From: Betaproteobacteria bacterium
GTDB taxonomy: Bacteria; Pseudomonadota; Gammaproteobacteria; Burkholderiales; SG8-39
DNA length: 21,943 nt
Direction: 5' to 3'
NCBI GenBank assembly: GCA_012274205.1
Contig: JAAOZY010000253.1
Location: 1 to 21,943, forward strand
In this document: piece after piece, positions 14,874 to 21,318 of the stretch
How positions within the stretch are numbered: position 1 is the stretch's first letter
How the letters are laid out: every line of letters starts with the position of its first letter
Made by a program: the position numbers and the translations under genes
The notes under the pieces: model-generated
Databases searched by the model: none
What the model was told of the DNA's origin: nothing
What the model saw: only the letters and a program-made list of their open reading frames with translations

Positions 14874-16004
14874 ATGATCCTCAACCAGGAACAGCAGATG
14901 ATCCGCGATTCGGTGCGCGCGTTCGCGGCCGAGCGCCTGGCGCCGAACGCCGCGCGCTGGGACCGCGAGTGCATATTCCCGCGTGAGCAGCTCGGGGAAA
15001 TGGCCGCGATGGGCCTGCTCGGTGTGACCGTGCCGGAACAATGGGGTGGCGCCGGGATGGATTACGTCTCGCTCGCCGTGGCGCTGGAGGAAATCGCCGC
15101 CGGCGACGGCGCGACCTCCACCATCACCAGCGTGCAGGCCCTGGTATGCAACATCCTCAACGGCTACGGCAACGATGCGCAGAAGGAACGCTACCTCAAG
15201 CCGCTCGCGCGCGGCGACATGCTCGGCTGCTTCTGCCTGACCGAGCCGCACGTAGGCTCGGACGCGTCGGCGATCAAGACGCGCGCCGAGCGCGCGGACA
15301 GTAGTTATGTGCTCAACGGCGTCAAACAGTTCATCACCAGCGGCAAGAATGCGCAGCTGGCGGTGGTGTTCGCGGTAACGGACAAGGCAGCGGGCAAGAA
15401 AGGCATCAGCGCATTCATCGTGCCCACCGACAGCGCCGGCTACGTGGTCACGCGCATCGAGGACAAGCTCGGCCAGCACGCCTCCGATACCGCGCAGATC
15501 GCGTTCGAGAATTGCCGCGTGCCTGCGGCAAACCTGCTCGGGACCGAGGGCCTGGGCTATCGCATCGCCCTGTCCAACCTGGAGGGCGGACGCATCGGCA
15601 TCGCCGCGCAGTCGGTAGGCATGGCGCGCGCTGCGTTCGAAGCCGCGCTGAAGTATGCGCATGAGCGGGTCAGCTTCGGCAAACCTATCATCGAGCATCA
15701 GGCGGTGAATTTCCGCCTCGCCGACATGGCCACGCAAATCGAAGTGGCGCGGCAGATGGTGCTGCATGCCGCGACCTTGCGCGACGCGTCGCTGCCCTGC
15801 CTGAAGGAAGCGTCGATGGCGAAGCTGTTCGCCTCCGAAATGGCGGAGAAAGTCTGCTCCGACGCGATCCAGATCCACGGCGGCTATGGCTACGTCAACG
15901 ACTTCCCGGTGGAGCGCATCTATCGCGACGTGCGTGTGGCGCAGATCTACGAAGGCGCGAGCGACATCCAGCGCATGGTCATAGGCCGAGCCCTCGCCAG
16001 CTAG
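14874..16004 (+). CDS. Acyl-CoA dehydrogenase (short/branched-chain type)
   Basis: 376 residues. FAD-dependent alpha,beta-dehydrogenation of an acyl-CoA. It shows CLTEPHVGSDAS (first signature), FITSGKNAQLAV, the second signature around QIHGGYGYVNDFPVERIYRD, and catalytic Glu360 in QIYEGASDIQRM, the usual position for short-chain and 2-methyl-branched enzymes and unlike the upstream isovaleryl enzyme. The substrate may be butyryl-, isobutyryl- or 2-methylbutyryl-CoA. GGGAGG precedes ATG 14874. The 3' end is odd: its last 13 codons are repeated 140 bp downstream with only synonymous differences (see 16095-16147), so the present tail may have been acquired by recombination. Confidence 0.92.
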   Translation: MILNQEQQMIRDSVRAFAAERLAPNAARWDRECIFPREQLGEMAAMGLLGVTVPEQWGGAGMDYVSLAVALEEIAAGDGATSTITSVQALVCNILNGYGNDAQKERYLKPLARGDMLGCFCLTEPHVGSDASAIKTRAERADSSYVLNGVKQFITSGKNAQLAVVFAVTDKAAGKKGISAFIVPTDSAGYVVTRIEDKLGQHASDTAQIAFENCRVPAANLLGTEGLGYRIALSNLEGGRIGIAAQSVGMARAAFEAALKYAHERVSFGKPIIEHQAVNFRLADMATQIEVARQMVLHAATLRDASLPCLKEASMAKLFASEMAEKVCSDAIQIHGGYGYVNDFPVERIYRDVRVAQIYEGASDIQRMVIGRALAS

Positions 16005-16019
16005 CGATGGAGCGACGCG

Positions 16020-16087
16020 CCAATATGGGGGATCTGCGCCCCGAAGGAAGTCCCCTTGGGGGACAAGGGGGCATGCCCTCTTGTTGC
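16020..16087 (+). repeat. Palindromic dispersed repeat, copy 3 (larger)
   Basis: A G-run/C-run element with stacked hairpins: GGGG/CCCC near 16027-16042, GTCCCC-TTG-GGGGAC (16050-16064) and CAAGGGGGC-AT-GCCCTCTTG (16064-16083, one G-T pair). CCAATAT plus a G-run is shared with copy 2, and the last hairpin with its TTG tail resembles copies 1 and 2. It sits precisely between the two copies of the duplicated acyl-CoA dehydrogenase tail. Confidence 0.6.
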
Positions 16088-16094
16088 TCCAGGT

Positions 16095-16147
16095 GCGCGA
16101 GCGACATCCAGCGCATGGTGATCGGACGCGCCCTCGCCGGAGCCTGA
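16095..16147 (+). pseudogene. Duplicated 3' end of acyl-CoA dehydrogenase
   Basis: Reads ASDIQRMVIGRALAGA then TGA (16145-16147) in a frame shifted from the intact gene. The first 25 bases (16095-16119) are identical to 15955-15979. Over 44 aligned bases the four differences (GTC/GTG, ATA/ATC, GGC/GGA, CGA/CGC) all fall on third codon positions, so both copies were shaped as coding sequence. It has no start and is a fossil tail, probably either the original end of this gene or the end of a paralogue. Confidence 0.8.
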
Positions 16148-16148
16148 G

Positions 16149-16301
16149 ATCGAACCGGCGCGCATCGCCTACGCGTCCTGCCCGCTGTGCGGCAACGCGG
16201 CCATCCTCGACCTGCACGAGGCCGATTGCACGCGCCACCCGCTGTATCAGCCGGCGCTGCCGGCGACCATAGCCTGGTGCCGCTGCCACGGCTGCGGCCA
16301 C
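16149..16301 (+). other. Startless N-terminal zinc-ribbon coding region of methyltransferase
   Basis: In frame with the methyltransferase at 16302, these 51 codons read IEPARIAYASCPLCGNAAIL and end WCRCHGCGH. CPLC and CHGC cysteine pairs like these are typical of the N-terminal zinc ribbon of such methyltransferases. The frame is open only back to a TGA at 16119-16121, and no ATG, GTG or TTG occurs in frame between there and GTG 16302. Either a rare start such as ATC 16149 is used, or the true start was lost when the upstream sequence was rearranged. Confidence 0.6.
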
Positions 16302-16955
16302 GTGTTCGCCGAGGGCTATTTCAATCGGGCGGCCGAGGCCCTGCTGTTCGCGAGCACGCCGCCCGGACAACTACCGGGTGATGATGTGGAGCGGCAGCGC
16401 GCGCTGTGGGCCGGGGTGGTCGAGTGCGTCACCGCGCATCTTGACCCCGCGCCTGTGCGCGCAGGCGCGGCGCCGGCGCGCTGGCTCGATGTCGGCTTCG
16501 GCAATGGCTCACTGCTGTTTACCGCAGCCGAATGGGGCTACCGGCCGCTGGGACTGGACCTGCGCGCAGCGAGCGTCGCCAAACTAAAGGCGCTCGGCTT
16601 CGATGCGCGCTGCTGCGACATATTCGGGATCGAGGAAGCGGCGGCTTTCCAAGTGGTATCGCTGGCCGACGTGCTCGAGCACATCGCATTCCCGCGCCCC
16701 GCGCTGGAGCGCGCCGCACAGCTGCTGCAGCCACGCGGCCTGCTGTTCGTGTCCACACCGAATATCGACACCGCGGTGTGGCGCGCGCTCGACGCGCAGC
16801 AGGCCAATCCCTACTGGGGCGAGCTGGAGCATTACCACTGCTTCAGCCGCGCCAGACTATACGCGTTGCTGCAGGAATGCGGCTTCGAGCCGCTGCACTA
16901 CGACGTCAGCCCGCGCTACCGCTGCGGCATGGACGTGATCGCGCGCAAGCGCTGA
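16302..16955 (+). CDS. Class I SAM-dependent methyltransferase
   Basis: 217 residues from GTG 16302, the first canonical start. The Rossmann core has motif I WLDVGFGNGSLL (SAM binding), an acidic residue after the second strand (GLDLRAAS), LADVLEHIAFP and GLLFVSTPN, as in the Methyltransf_23 group. Such enzymes act on lipids, quinones or sugar groups; the substrate here is unknown. GTG 16302 has no Shine-Dalgarno and falls inside the zinc-ribbon motif, so it is probably not the ancestral start: the gene seems to be the C-terminal four-fifths of a longer protein (see 16149-16301). It could be expressed in shortened form, through a rare start, or not at all. Confidence 0.8.
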   Translation: MFAEGYFNRAAEALLFASTPPGQLPGDDVERQRALWAGVVECVTAHLDPAPVRAGAAPARWLDVGFGNGSLLFTAAEWGYRPLGLDLRAASVAKLKALGFDARCCDIFGIEEAAAFQVVSLADVLEHIAFPRPALERAAQLLQPRGLLFVSTPNIDTAVWRALDAQQANPYWGELEHYHCFSRARLYALLQECGFEPLHYDVSPRYRCGMDVIARKR

Positions 16956-16962
16956 TTCCATG

Positions 16963-16985
16963 CCGGCGCGGGTTTGCCGCGCCGG
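16963..16985. terminator. GC-rich hairpin after methyltransferase
   Basis: Perfect 9-bp arms CCGGCGCGG / CCGCGCCGG around GTTTG, 8 bases after the methyltransferase stop and 23 bases before the end of the convergent small ORF. It lacks a T-run but its place between convergent genes fits a bidirectional transcription barrier. Confidence 0.45.
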
Positions 16986-17008
16986 GGATCCGCGCATTCT
17001 GTCCCGGG

Positions 17009-17263
17009 CTAGGACTGGCGCTTTTTCGCGGTGAAATAGGACTTGATCTGGCTCGCTATCCGCGCATTGCGTGCGGCGCGGGCTTGTTGCTCAACGGCCA
17101 GCACGTCGATGCCGAATTCGGGCCGCTTAGCCGCAGCCGTATTGCTCCGCACAAAACCAGTCCAGAGCGCGGCTTTTGCCCAAACGCTGCCGAAATCGCC
17201 CCCGGGAAGCTTACCGGGATGCAGAATGCTTTCGCCAGGGTACATGGGCGGGTAGAGTTTCAT
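17009..17263 (-). CDS. Small hypothetical protein, 84 residues
   Basis: Not recognised. The frame reads MKLYPPMYPGESILHPGKLP at the start and QIKSYFTAKKRQS at the end, with no signal peptide, membrane helix or cysteine. The middle is mildly hydrophobic (VWAKAALWTGFVRSN) and the C-terminal half is basic and Ala/Arg-rich. ATG 17263 is chosen over the longer frame to 17308 because GAGG lies 8 bases upstream. It stands alone, convergent with the methyltransferase. The good ribosome site and normal-looking composition favour a real gene, but I know no family for it. Confidence 0.5.
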   Translation of the reverse strand: MKLYPPMYPGESILHPGKLPGGDFGSVWAKAALWTGFVRSNTAAAKRPEFGIDVLAVEQQARAARNARIASQIKSYFTAKKRQS

Positions 17264-17521
17264 TTGTGCTACCTCATCTTCTCTTTGAGCCAGCGGCGCA
17301 AAACGCACTGCCTAGAGTTAACATAAGGCCGTGGGCGCAACTAATCCAATCGCCAGTTCAGATGGGTTCGATTGTCCTGGCTTATACTTGGTCTAACCAA
17401 TTGGTGCGATGCGTCAAATTCGCATCGACTACAGCCCTTTTTGAGCTTGAATTGCTGGACGCGGAGCGGGCGCGGCGTGAACATGGAAGCACAAGCAGGC
17501 AAACCCGACGAAGGAGCAGAT
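17264..17521. promoter_or_regulatory. Divergent intergenic region with two inverted repeats
   Basis: 258 bp, clearly more AT-rich than its surroundings, between the small ORF (-) and the HCCA isomerase gene (+). It contains a TATACT -10-like box (17383-17388, + strand), a perfect ACCAATTGGT palindrome (17396-17405) and, one base later, CGATGCG-TCAAATT-CGCATCG (17407-17427). Together these look like a promoter with a downstream operator pair, though no good -35 was found. Confidence 0.45.
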
Positions 17522-18130
17522 ATGGCGGCACCGATCGATTTCTATTTCGACTTTTCCTCTCCCTACGGCTATTTCGCGAGCACCAGGATAGATGCGCTCG
17601 GCGCGAAGCACGGGCGCGAAGTCCTGTGGCATCCCTTCCTGCTCGGCGCCGCGATGAAAATCACCGGCGGCGCGCCGCTGCCGAGCGTGCCGCTGAAGGG
17701 CGACTACGCCTGGCATGACTTTGCCCGCAGCGCCGGCTACTACGGCGTCGAATACAAGCTCCCCACGGTTTTTCCGATTTCCTCGCAGGCGCCGGCGCGC
17801 GCCTTCTACTGGCTTGACCGCAGCGACCCGAAGCGGGCGAAGGCGCTGGTGGCTGCGCTCTACCGCGCCTATTTCGTCGACGACATCAATATCTCCAACC
17901 CGGATGACACAATTGCCGTGTGCGCCAGGTTCGGGCTGGAGGCGGAGGCGGTGCGCGTGGCGCTGAACGACCCAGCGATCAAGGAGCTGCTGAAAACCGA
18001 GTCGGACAAGGCGATTGCGCGCGGCGCATTCGGCTCGCCCTATATCATGGTGGACGGCGAAGCCTTCTGGGGCGCCGACCGCCTGGAGCAGGTCGAAAAG
18101 TGGCTCGCCAGCGGCGGCTGGAAGTACTAG
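17522..18130 (+). CDS. 2-hydroxychromene-2-carboxylate isomerase family (DsbA-like fold)
   Basis: 202 residues. The N-terminal IDFYFDFSSPYGYFAST is the signature of the HCCA isomerase/GST-kappa group, in which a serine (here within DFSSPY) replaces the DsbA cysteine. The cis-Pro region is GAFGSPYIMVDGEAFWGADR, and the end DRLEQVEKWL is typical. In naphthalene degradation the enzyme is glutathione-dependent and isomerises 2-hydroxychromene-2-carboxylate. No other aromatic-degradation genes adjoin, so a general glutathione-linked role is more likely. ATG 17522 has GAAGGAG at an ideal distance. The longer frame (from 17372) crosses the promoter-like region and is rejected. Confidence 0.88.
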   Translation: MAAPIDFYFDFSSPYGYFASTRIDALGAKHGREVLWHPFLLGAAMKITGGAPLPSVPLKGDYAWHDFARSAGYYGVEYKLPTVFPISSQAPARAFYWLDRSDPKRAKALVAALYRAYFVDDINISNPDDTIAVCARFGLEAEAVRVALNDPAIKELLKTESDKAIARGAFGSPYIMVDGEAFWGADRLEQVEKWLASGGWKY

Positions 18131-18187
18131 ACCGGCAAGGGCACGGCGCAATCCAGCGTCGCGCCATCGCATCTTAAAGGAGCGTTC

Positions 18188-18370
18188 ATGCGCACAAATT
18201 CCGGCTTCGGCGCCGTCGTGCTGATCCTGGTCGGCTGCGTCTTCCTGCTGATCAACCTCGGCATCCTGCCGGTCGTCCAGTTGAGGGCCTTGCTGGCGCA
18301 ATGGTGGCCAGTCATTCCGATTGCCCTGGGCGTGCGCATGCTGCTGCGTCAGCGGCGCGACGGCAAGTAA
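18188..18370 (+). CDS. Small membrane protein, LiaF-TM/DUF5668-like
   Basis: 60 residues with two membrane helices: about 7-27 (FGAVVLILVGCVFLLINLGI) and 36-52 (LAQWWPVIPIALGVRML), ending in a basic tail RQRRDGK. The pattern of a helix ending in NLG, then a WWPxxxIxLG helix, is typical of DUF5668/LiaF transmembrane segments found in small membrane proteins. AAAGGAG precedes ATG 18188. It lies 57 bp after the isomerase gene and 72 bp before the oxidoreductase, so co-transcription is likely. Function unknown. Confidence 0.78.
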   Translation: MRTNSGFGAVVLILVGCVFLLINLGILPVVQLRALLAQWWPVIPIALGVRMLLRQRRDGK

Positions 18371-18442
18371 GGCGGGTACAGACGGCCGCCTAGGGATTTG
18401 CGCCGGCACACCGGCGCGCCGCACGCAACGAATGGAGTGCAC

Positions 18443-19393
18443 ATGCAGGCAATAATGTACGAGCGCTTCGGCGACGACTCGGTGCTGGCGCTGCGCGAGA
18501 TCGCGGTGCCGCAGGCTGCGCCCGGCGAGGTGCAGGTGCGCGTGCGCATGGCCGCTTTGAATCCGGTCGACTTCAAATTGCGCAATGGCATCATGCGCCT
18601 CATCGGCCGCCCCAAGCGCCCGGCGATTACCGGCAAGGATTTCGCCGGAGAAATCAGCGCGCTCGGCGCCGGCGTGAGTGCCTACCAGCCGGGCCAGCGC
18701 GTATTCGGTTCGGTCAACCCCATGGCCGGCAGGGGTTCATGCGCGCAGTTCCTCGCCCTGTCCACGGACCTGATCGCGCCCATTCCCGAGGCGCTGAGCG
18801 ATGAGCTCGCGGCAAGCCTGCCGGTCGCCTCGGGCACGGCGCTGCAGGCGCTGACCGACGTCGCCGGGCTGCAGGCCGGACAGTCGGTTCTGATCAGCGG
18901 CGCCTCCGGAGCCGTGGGCGCGAGCGCGGTGCAGATCGCGCGCTGGATCGGCGCGCGCGTCACCGGCGTGTGCGGCACGGCCAATGTCGATTACGTCCGC
19001 GCCCTGGGCGCGCAGCGGGTCATCGACTACAAGGCGGAAGACTGGCTGCGGCCCGGCGAGCGCTACGACGTGATTTTCGACGCTGCAGCTGCCGCATCGT
19101 TTGCGCAGGCGCGGCCGCTGCTGGCAAGCGGCGGCGTGTACATCAACACCATGCCGCGCGGCGCGCTGTACTGGTCGGCGCTGCTCGCGCGCGTCACCTC
19201 GCGCCAGCGCTGCGTGCCGTTCATGCTCAAGACCGGCAGTGCATTGTTGCAGCGCCTGGCGCAGCTCGCCGCGGAGCGCGTCATCGTGCCGCACATTGCC
19301 GAGACCGTCGATCTGGCGCAAGTGGCCGGCGCGCAGCGCCGCATGGAGCAAGGCCTGGTGCACGGCAAAGTGTGCGTGCGCGTGGGCGCCTGA
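18443..19393 (+). CDS. Zinc-free MDR/quinone-oxidoreductase-like NADP-dependent enzyme
   Basis: 316 residues. Medium-chain dehydrogenase/reductase: the N-terminal catalytic domain has MAALNPVDFKLRNG and GKDFAGEISALGAGVSAYQPG, and the Rossmann cofactor domain has VLISGASGAVGASAVQIAR (about residues 150-168). The zinc-ligand cysteines of alcohol dehydrogenases are missing, which places it with the quinone oxidoreductase/enoyl reductase branch. ATG 18443 with TGGAG upstream is preferred over an earlier in-frame start. The stop codon forms the loop of a GC hairpin (19384-19400), and hemG converges 23 bp later. Substrate unknown. Confidence 0.88.
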   Translation: MQAIMYERFGDDSVLALREIAVPQAAPGEVQVRVRMAALNPVDFKLRNGIMRLIGRPKRPAITGKDFAGEISALGAGVSAYQPGQRVFGSVNPMAGRGSCAQFLALSTDLIAPIPEALSDELAASLPVASGTALQALTDVAGLQAGQSVLISGASGAVGASAVQIARWIGARVTGVCGTANVDYVRALGAQRVIDYKAEDWLRPGERYDVIFDAAAAASFAQARPLLASGGVYINTMPRGALYWSALLARVTSRQRCVPFMLKTGSALLQRLAQLAAERVIVPHIAETVDLAQVAGAQRRMEQGLVHGKVCVRVGA

Positions 19394-19400
19394 GGCGCCC
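19384..19400. terminator. Hairpin with stop codon in loop, between convergent genes
   Basis: GGGCGCC-TGA-GGCGCCC: perfect 7-bp arms with the oxidoreductase stop codon as the loop. It lies 16 bp from the convergent hemG stop. No T-run follows, so termination strength is uncertain. Confidence 0.35.
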
Positions 19401-19416
19401 TCGGCGCGGCCCTGGC

Positions 19417-19959
19417 TTATCCCTGCGCCAGCCGCTGCATGTAATCGTGCGCGAAGCGCTCGACGGCGCCCCAGTCGGTGTACTCGTAATCGCGCGAGGT
19501 GTCGGTTTCGCCGCCGCCGAGGCCGACGAACACGATCATCACCCGGCGCTTGATCGGGCCGTATACGCTGTATTTGACCGCGCCGGCGAAGCTCGCGATC
19601 AGCTGCGGCGTCCAGCCGGTCTTGCGCAGGAATTTGTCGATGTAGCGCTGCGCCGCCGCCAGCTTGGGTCGCGGCCCGCCGGCGCTCAGGCTCACCGAAA
19701 AGAAGGCGTTCGGCTTCGCGGCAAGCGCGGCGCGATGCCGCTTGACCAGCTTATGCAGGTAAGCCGGATGATGCCCGTAGTGGATCGACGCGCCGATGAT
19801 CACGCCGTCCCAGGCCGCCGGATCCAAACGCGACGGATCGCCGTCGGCCGGCAACAATTCCACGCTGTGCGCCTTTTCCCTGAGCACTTTGGCGATGCGC
19901 TCGGCGATGAGCAAGGTCTGGCCTTCGACGCTGGCATGCAGCAGCAGGATGCGGGACAT
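19417..19959 (-). CDS. hemG: Menaquinone-dependent protoporphyrinogen IX dehydrogenase (flavodoxin-type)
   Basis: 180 residues, almost the same as E. coli HemG (181). FMN-binding loop LLHASVEGQTLLIAERIA, the shared GASIHYGHH motif, FFSVSLSAGGPRPK, the family-specific segment near AGAVKYSVYGPIKRRVMI, and GGETDTSRDYEYTDW are all in order. HemG oxidises protoporphyrinogen IX to protoporphyrin IX late in heme synthesis, at the inner membrane, passing electrons to the quinone pool. The start ATG 19959 has no clear Shine-Dalgarno. It stands alone, convergent with the MDR gene, with a promoter-like pair about 65 bp upstream. Confidence 0.92.
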   Translation of the reverse strand: MSRILLLHASVEGQTLLIAERIAKVLREKAHSVELLPADGDPSRLDPAAWDGVIIGASIHYGHHPAYLHKLVKRHRAALAAKPNAFFSVSLSAGGPRPKLAAAQRYIDKFLRKTGWTPQLIASFAGAVKYSVYGPIKRRVMIVFVGLGGGETDTSRDYEYTDWGAVERFAHDYMQRLAQG

Positions 19960-20023
19960 GGGGAGTTAGACTCTCGGGGAAACGTTGATTGACATTGCCG
20001 CGGCTGCTCGCGGCGCTGGCGAA

Positions 20024-20052
20024 ATGATGCGTTAGCGCAAAGGCGAAGTCAA
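20024..20052 (-). promoter_or_regulatory. Putative sigma70 promoter of hemG
   Basis: On the minus strand, TTGACT (20052-20047), 17 bp, CATCAT (20029-20024), ending 65 bp before the hemG start. The -35 is near consensus and the -10 only fair. Confidence 0.35.
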
Positions 20053-20109
20053 TTGCGCAGCGCCGACGGCCTGCGTTTCAGGCGCCTCGGCGCGACAACC
20101 GCGGCGTCC

Positions 20110-21012
20110 TCAGCCGTCCTCGTCCAGCACTTTCGGCTGTTGCGCCAGCAGGAAAGCGTTGAACGGTTCGTTCGCGCCCCTGCCCGCAAGTGGCGAGGAG
20201 CGCCGCGCGTTGGGCACGGCGCCGTCCACGCGCAGGCAGGCGCCGGAAACGAAGGCCGCCGCGGGCGAGAGCAGATAGACGATCGCCGCCGACACTTCGG
20301 ATTCCGTGCCCAGGCGGCCCAGCGGCACATGCTGATGCAGGCCGCGGATGCGCGCGCGCATCTCCGGCCCGTAGTGATCCATGCCGCTGGAGGCGATCCA
20401 GCCCGGCGCGACCGCGTTCACGCGCACCGGCGCCCATTCGATCGCCGCGGTCTCGGTGAAATTGAGCATGCCCGCTCGCGCCGCGCCGGAATGGCCCATG
20501 CCCGGCATGCCCAGCCACATGTCGGCAATGATATTGACAATGGCGCAGCCGGCGGCATGTTCCTCCATCCATTGCGTATAGCATTCGCGCGCCATGAGGA
20601 AGCCGCCGGTGAGGTTGTTGCGCACCACCGTGTCCCAGCCCTTGGCCGAAATTTTCGCCAGCGGCGCCGGGAACTGGCCGCCGGCGTTGTTGACCAGGCC
20701 GTCGATCTTGCCGTGCGCGCCTAGAATTTCGCCGACCGTGCGCTTGACCGTTTCTTCCTCACGGATATCGCAAGGGTGCGCGCTCGCCTTGCCGCCGGCC
20801 TCTCCGATTTCGGCGCATACAGCATCGAGCTTCTCGCGCGTGCGGCCAATGAGGGCAACAGCTGCGCCCAGGCTCGCCAGTTCATGCGCGGTGCAGCGCC
20901 CTATGCCGGAGCCGCCGCCGGTGACGATGACAACTCTGTCCTCGAACAATCTGGTGCGGTAAATGGACCGGTAGGATGCTTGCGGCGGCGAAGAGGGCTT
21001 GGGTGCGGACAC
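20110..21012 (-). CDS. SDR oxidoreductase, peroxisomal trans-2-enoyl-CoA reductase (PECR)-like
   Basis: 300 residues. Cofactor loop VVIVTGGGSGIG (about residues 27-38), then NNAGGQFPAPLAKISAKGWD, NNLTGGFLMARECYTQWMEEH and HSGAARAGMLNFTETAAIEW, which closely match human PECR (NNGGGQF, SSKGW, HSGAARAG). The usual catalytic YxxxK is absent: the Tyr position is His and the Lys position Arg, as in that enoyl-CoA reductase branch. It probably reduces enoyl-CoA thioesters with NADPH. GTG 21012 (VSAPKPSSPP) is chosen because it leaves a short lead before YRSIYRTRLFEDRV; GTG 21069 is possible, and neither has a good Shine-Dalgarno. It lies 150 bp upstream of hemG. Confidence 0.85.
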   Translation of the reverse strand: MSAPKPSSPPQASYRSIYRTRLFEDRVVIVTGGGSGIGRCTAHELASLGAAVALIGRTREKLDAVCAEIGEAGGKASAHPCDIREEETVKRTVGEILGAHGKIDGLVNNAGGQFPAPLAKISAKGWDTVVRNNLTGGFLMARECYTQWMEEHAAGCAIVNIIADMWLGMPGMGHSGAARAGMLNFTETAAIEWAPVRVNAVAPGWIASSGMDHYGPEMRARIRGLHQHVPLGRLGTESEVSAAIVYLLSPAAAFVSGACLRVDGAVPNARRSSPLAGRGANEPFNAFLLAQQPKVLDEDG

Positions 21013-21318
21013 GCGCCGATTGTGCGGGCCGCCGTCCGCTTCGTCAACGCCGCGCCTCCGGTGACGCACGCGTCATCCAACGGCCTATCAATCGCGTTAC
21101 ACCTGCTAGGTCCACTTTAACTATTGATCGTCCGCTTCTATGCAGACTGTAGCCGATCGTTCCTGCACCAACACCCGGAGAAGCGCACCAGTATTGGGTC
21201 TTCGGCCGCCAGCGGCATATGGCGGGCCGATATCAATGCGAACCCGATACGCTCCGTTTCCTCTGCGCGCCCCGAAAGCGTTGGCGCGAGCCGTCGACAC
21301 ATTCCCAGGCAAAGCCTC
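21013..21318. other. Intergenic region before ORF6N gene, about 306 bp
   Basis: Divergent space between the SDR (-) and the ORF6N gene (+). It includes a more AT-rich patch around 21085-21130 that could hold promoters, but no pair of boxes is convincing. Open frames exist on both strands, including one in phase with the ORF6N gene from 21124, but none shows recognisable protein features. Confidence 0.4.

Noticed and set aside
16020..16087. Whether the repeat block is a CRISPR array, insertion sequence or RNA gene
   Set aside because: There is no regular spacer pattern, no transposase and no target-site duplication of simple form; the stacked hairpins resemble small palindromic repeats.
14676..16370. 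564-codon minus-strand frame opposite the thiolase and acyl-CoA dehydrogenase
   Set aside because: Composition and position identify it as a shadow; it runs through two well-defined genes and the repeat-bearing junction.
21124..21318. In-frame upstream extension of the ORF6N gene
   Set aside because: The 65 extra residues look non-coding and the family normally begins close to the IPAERIERSI segment, so ATG 21319 is preferred.
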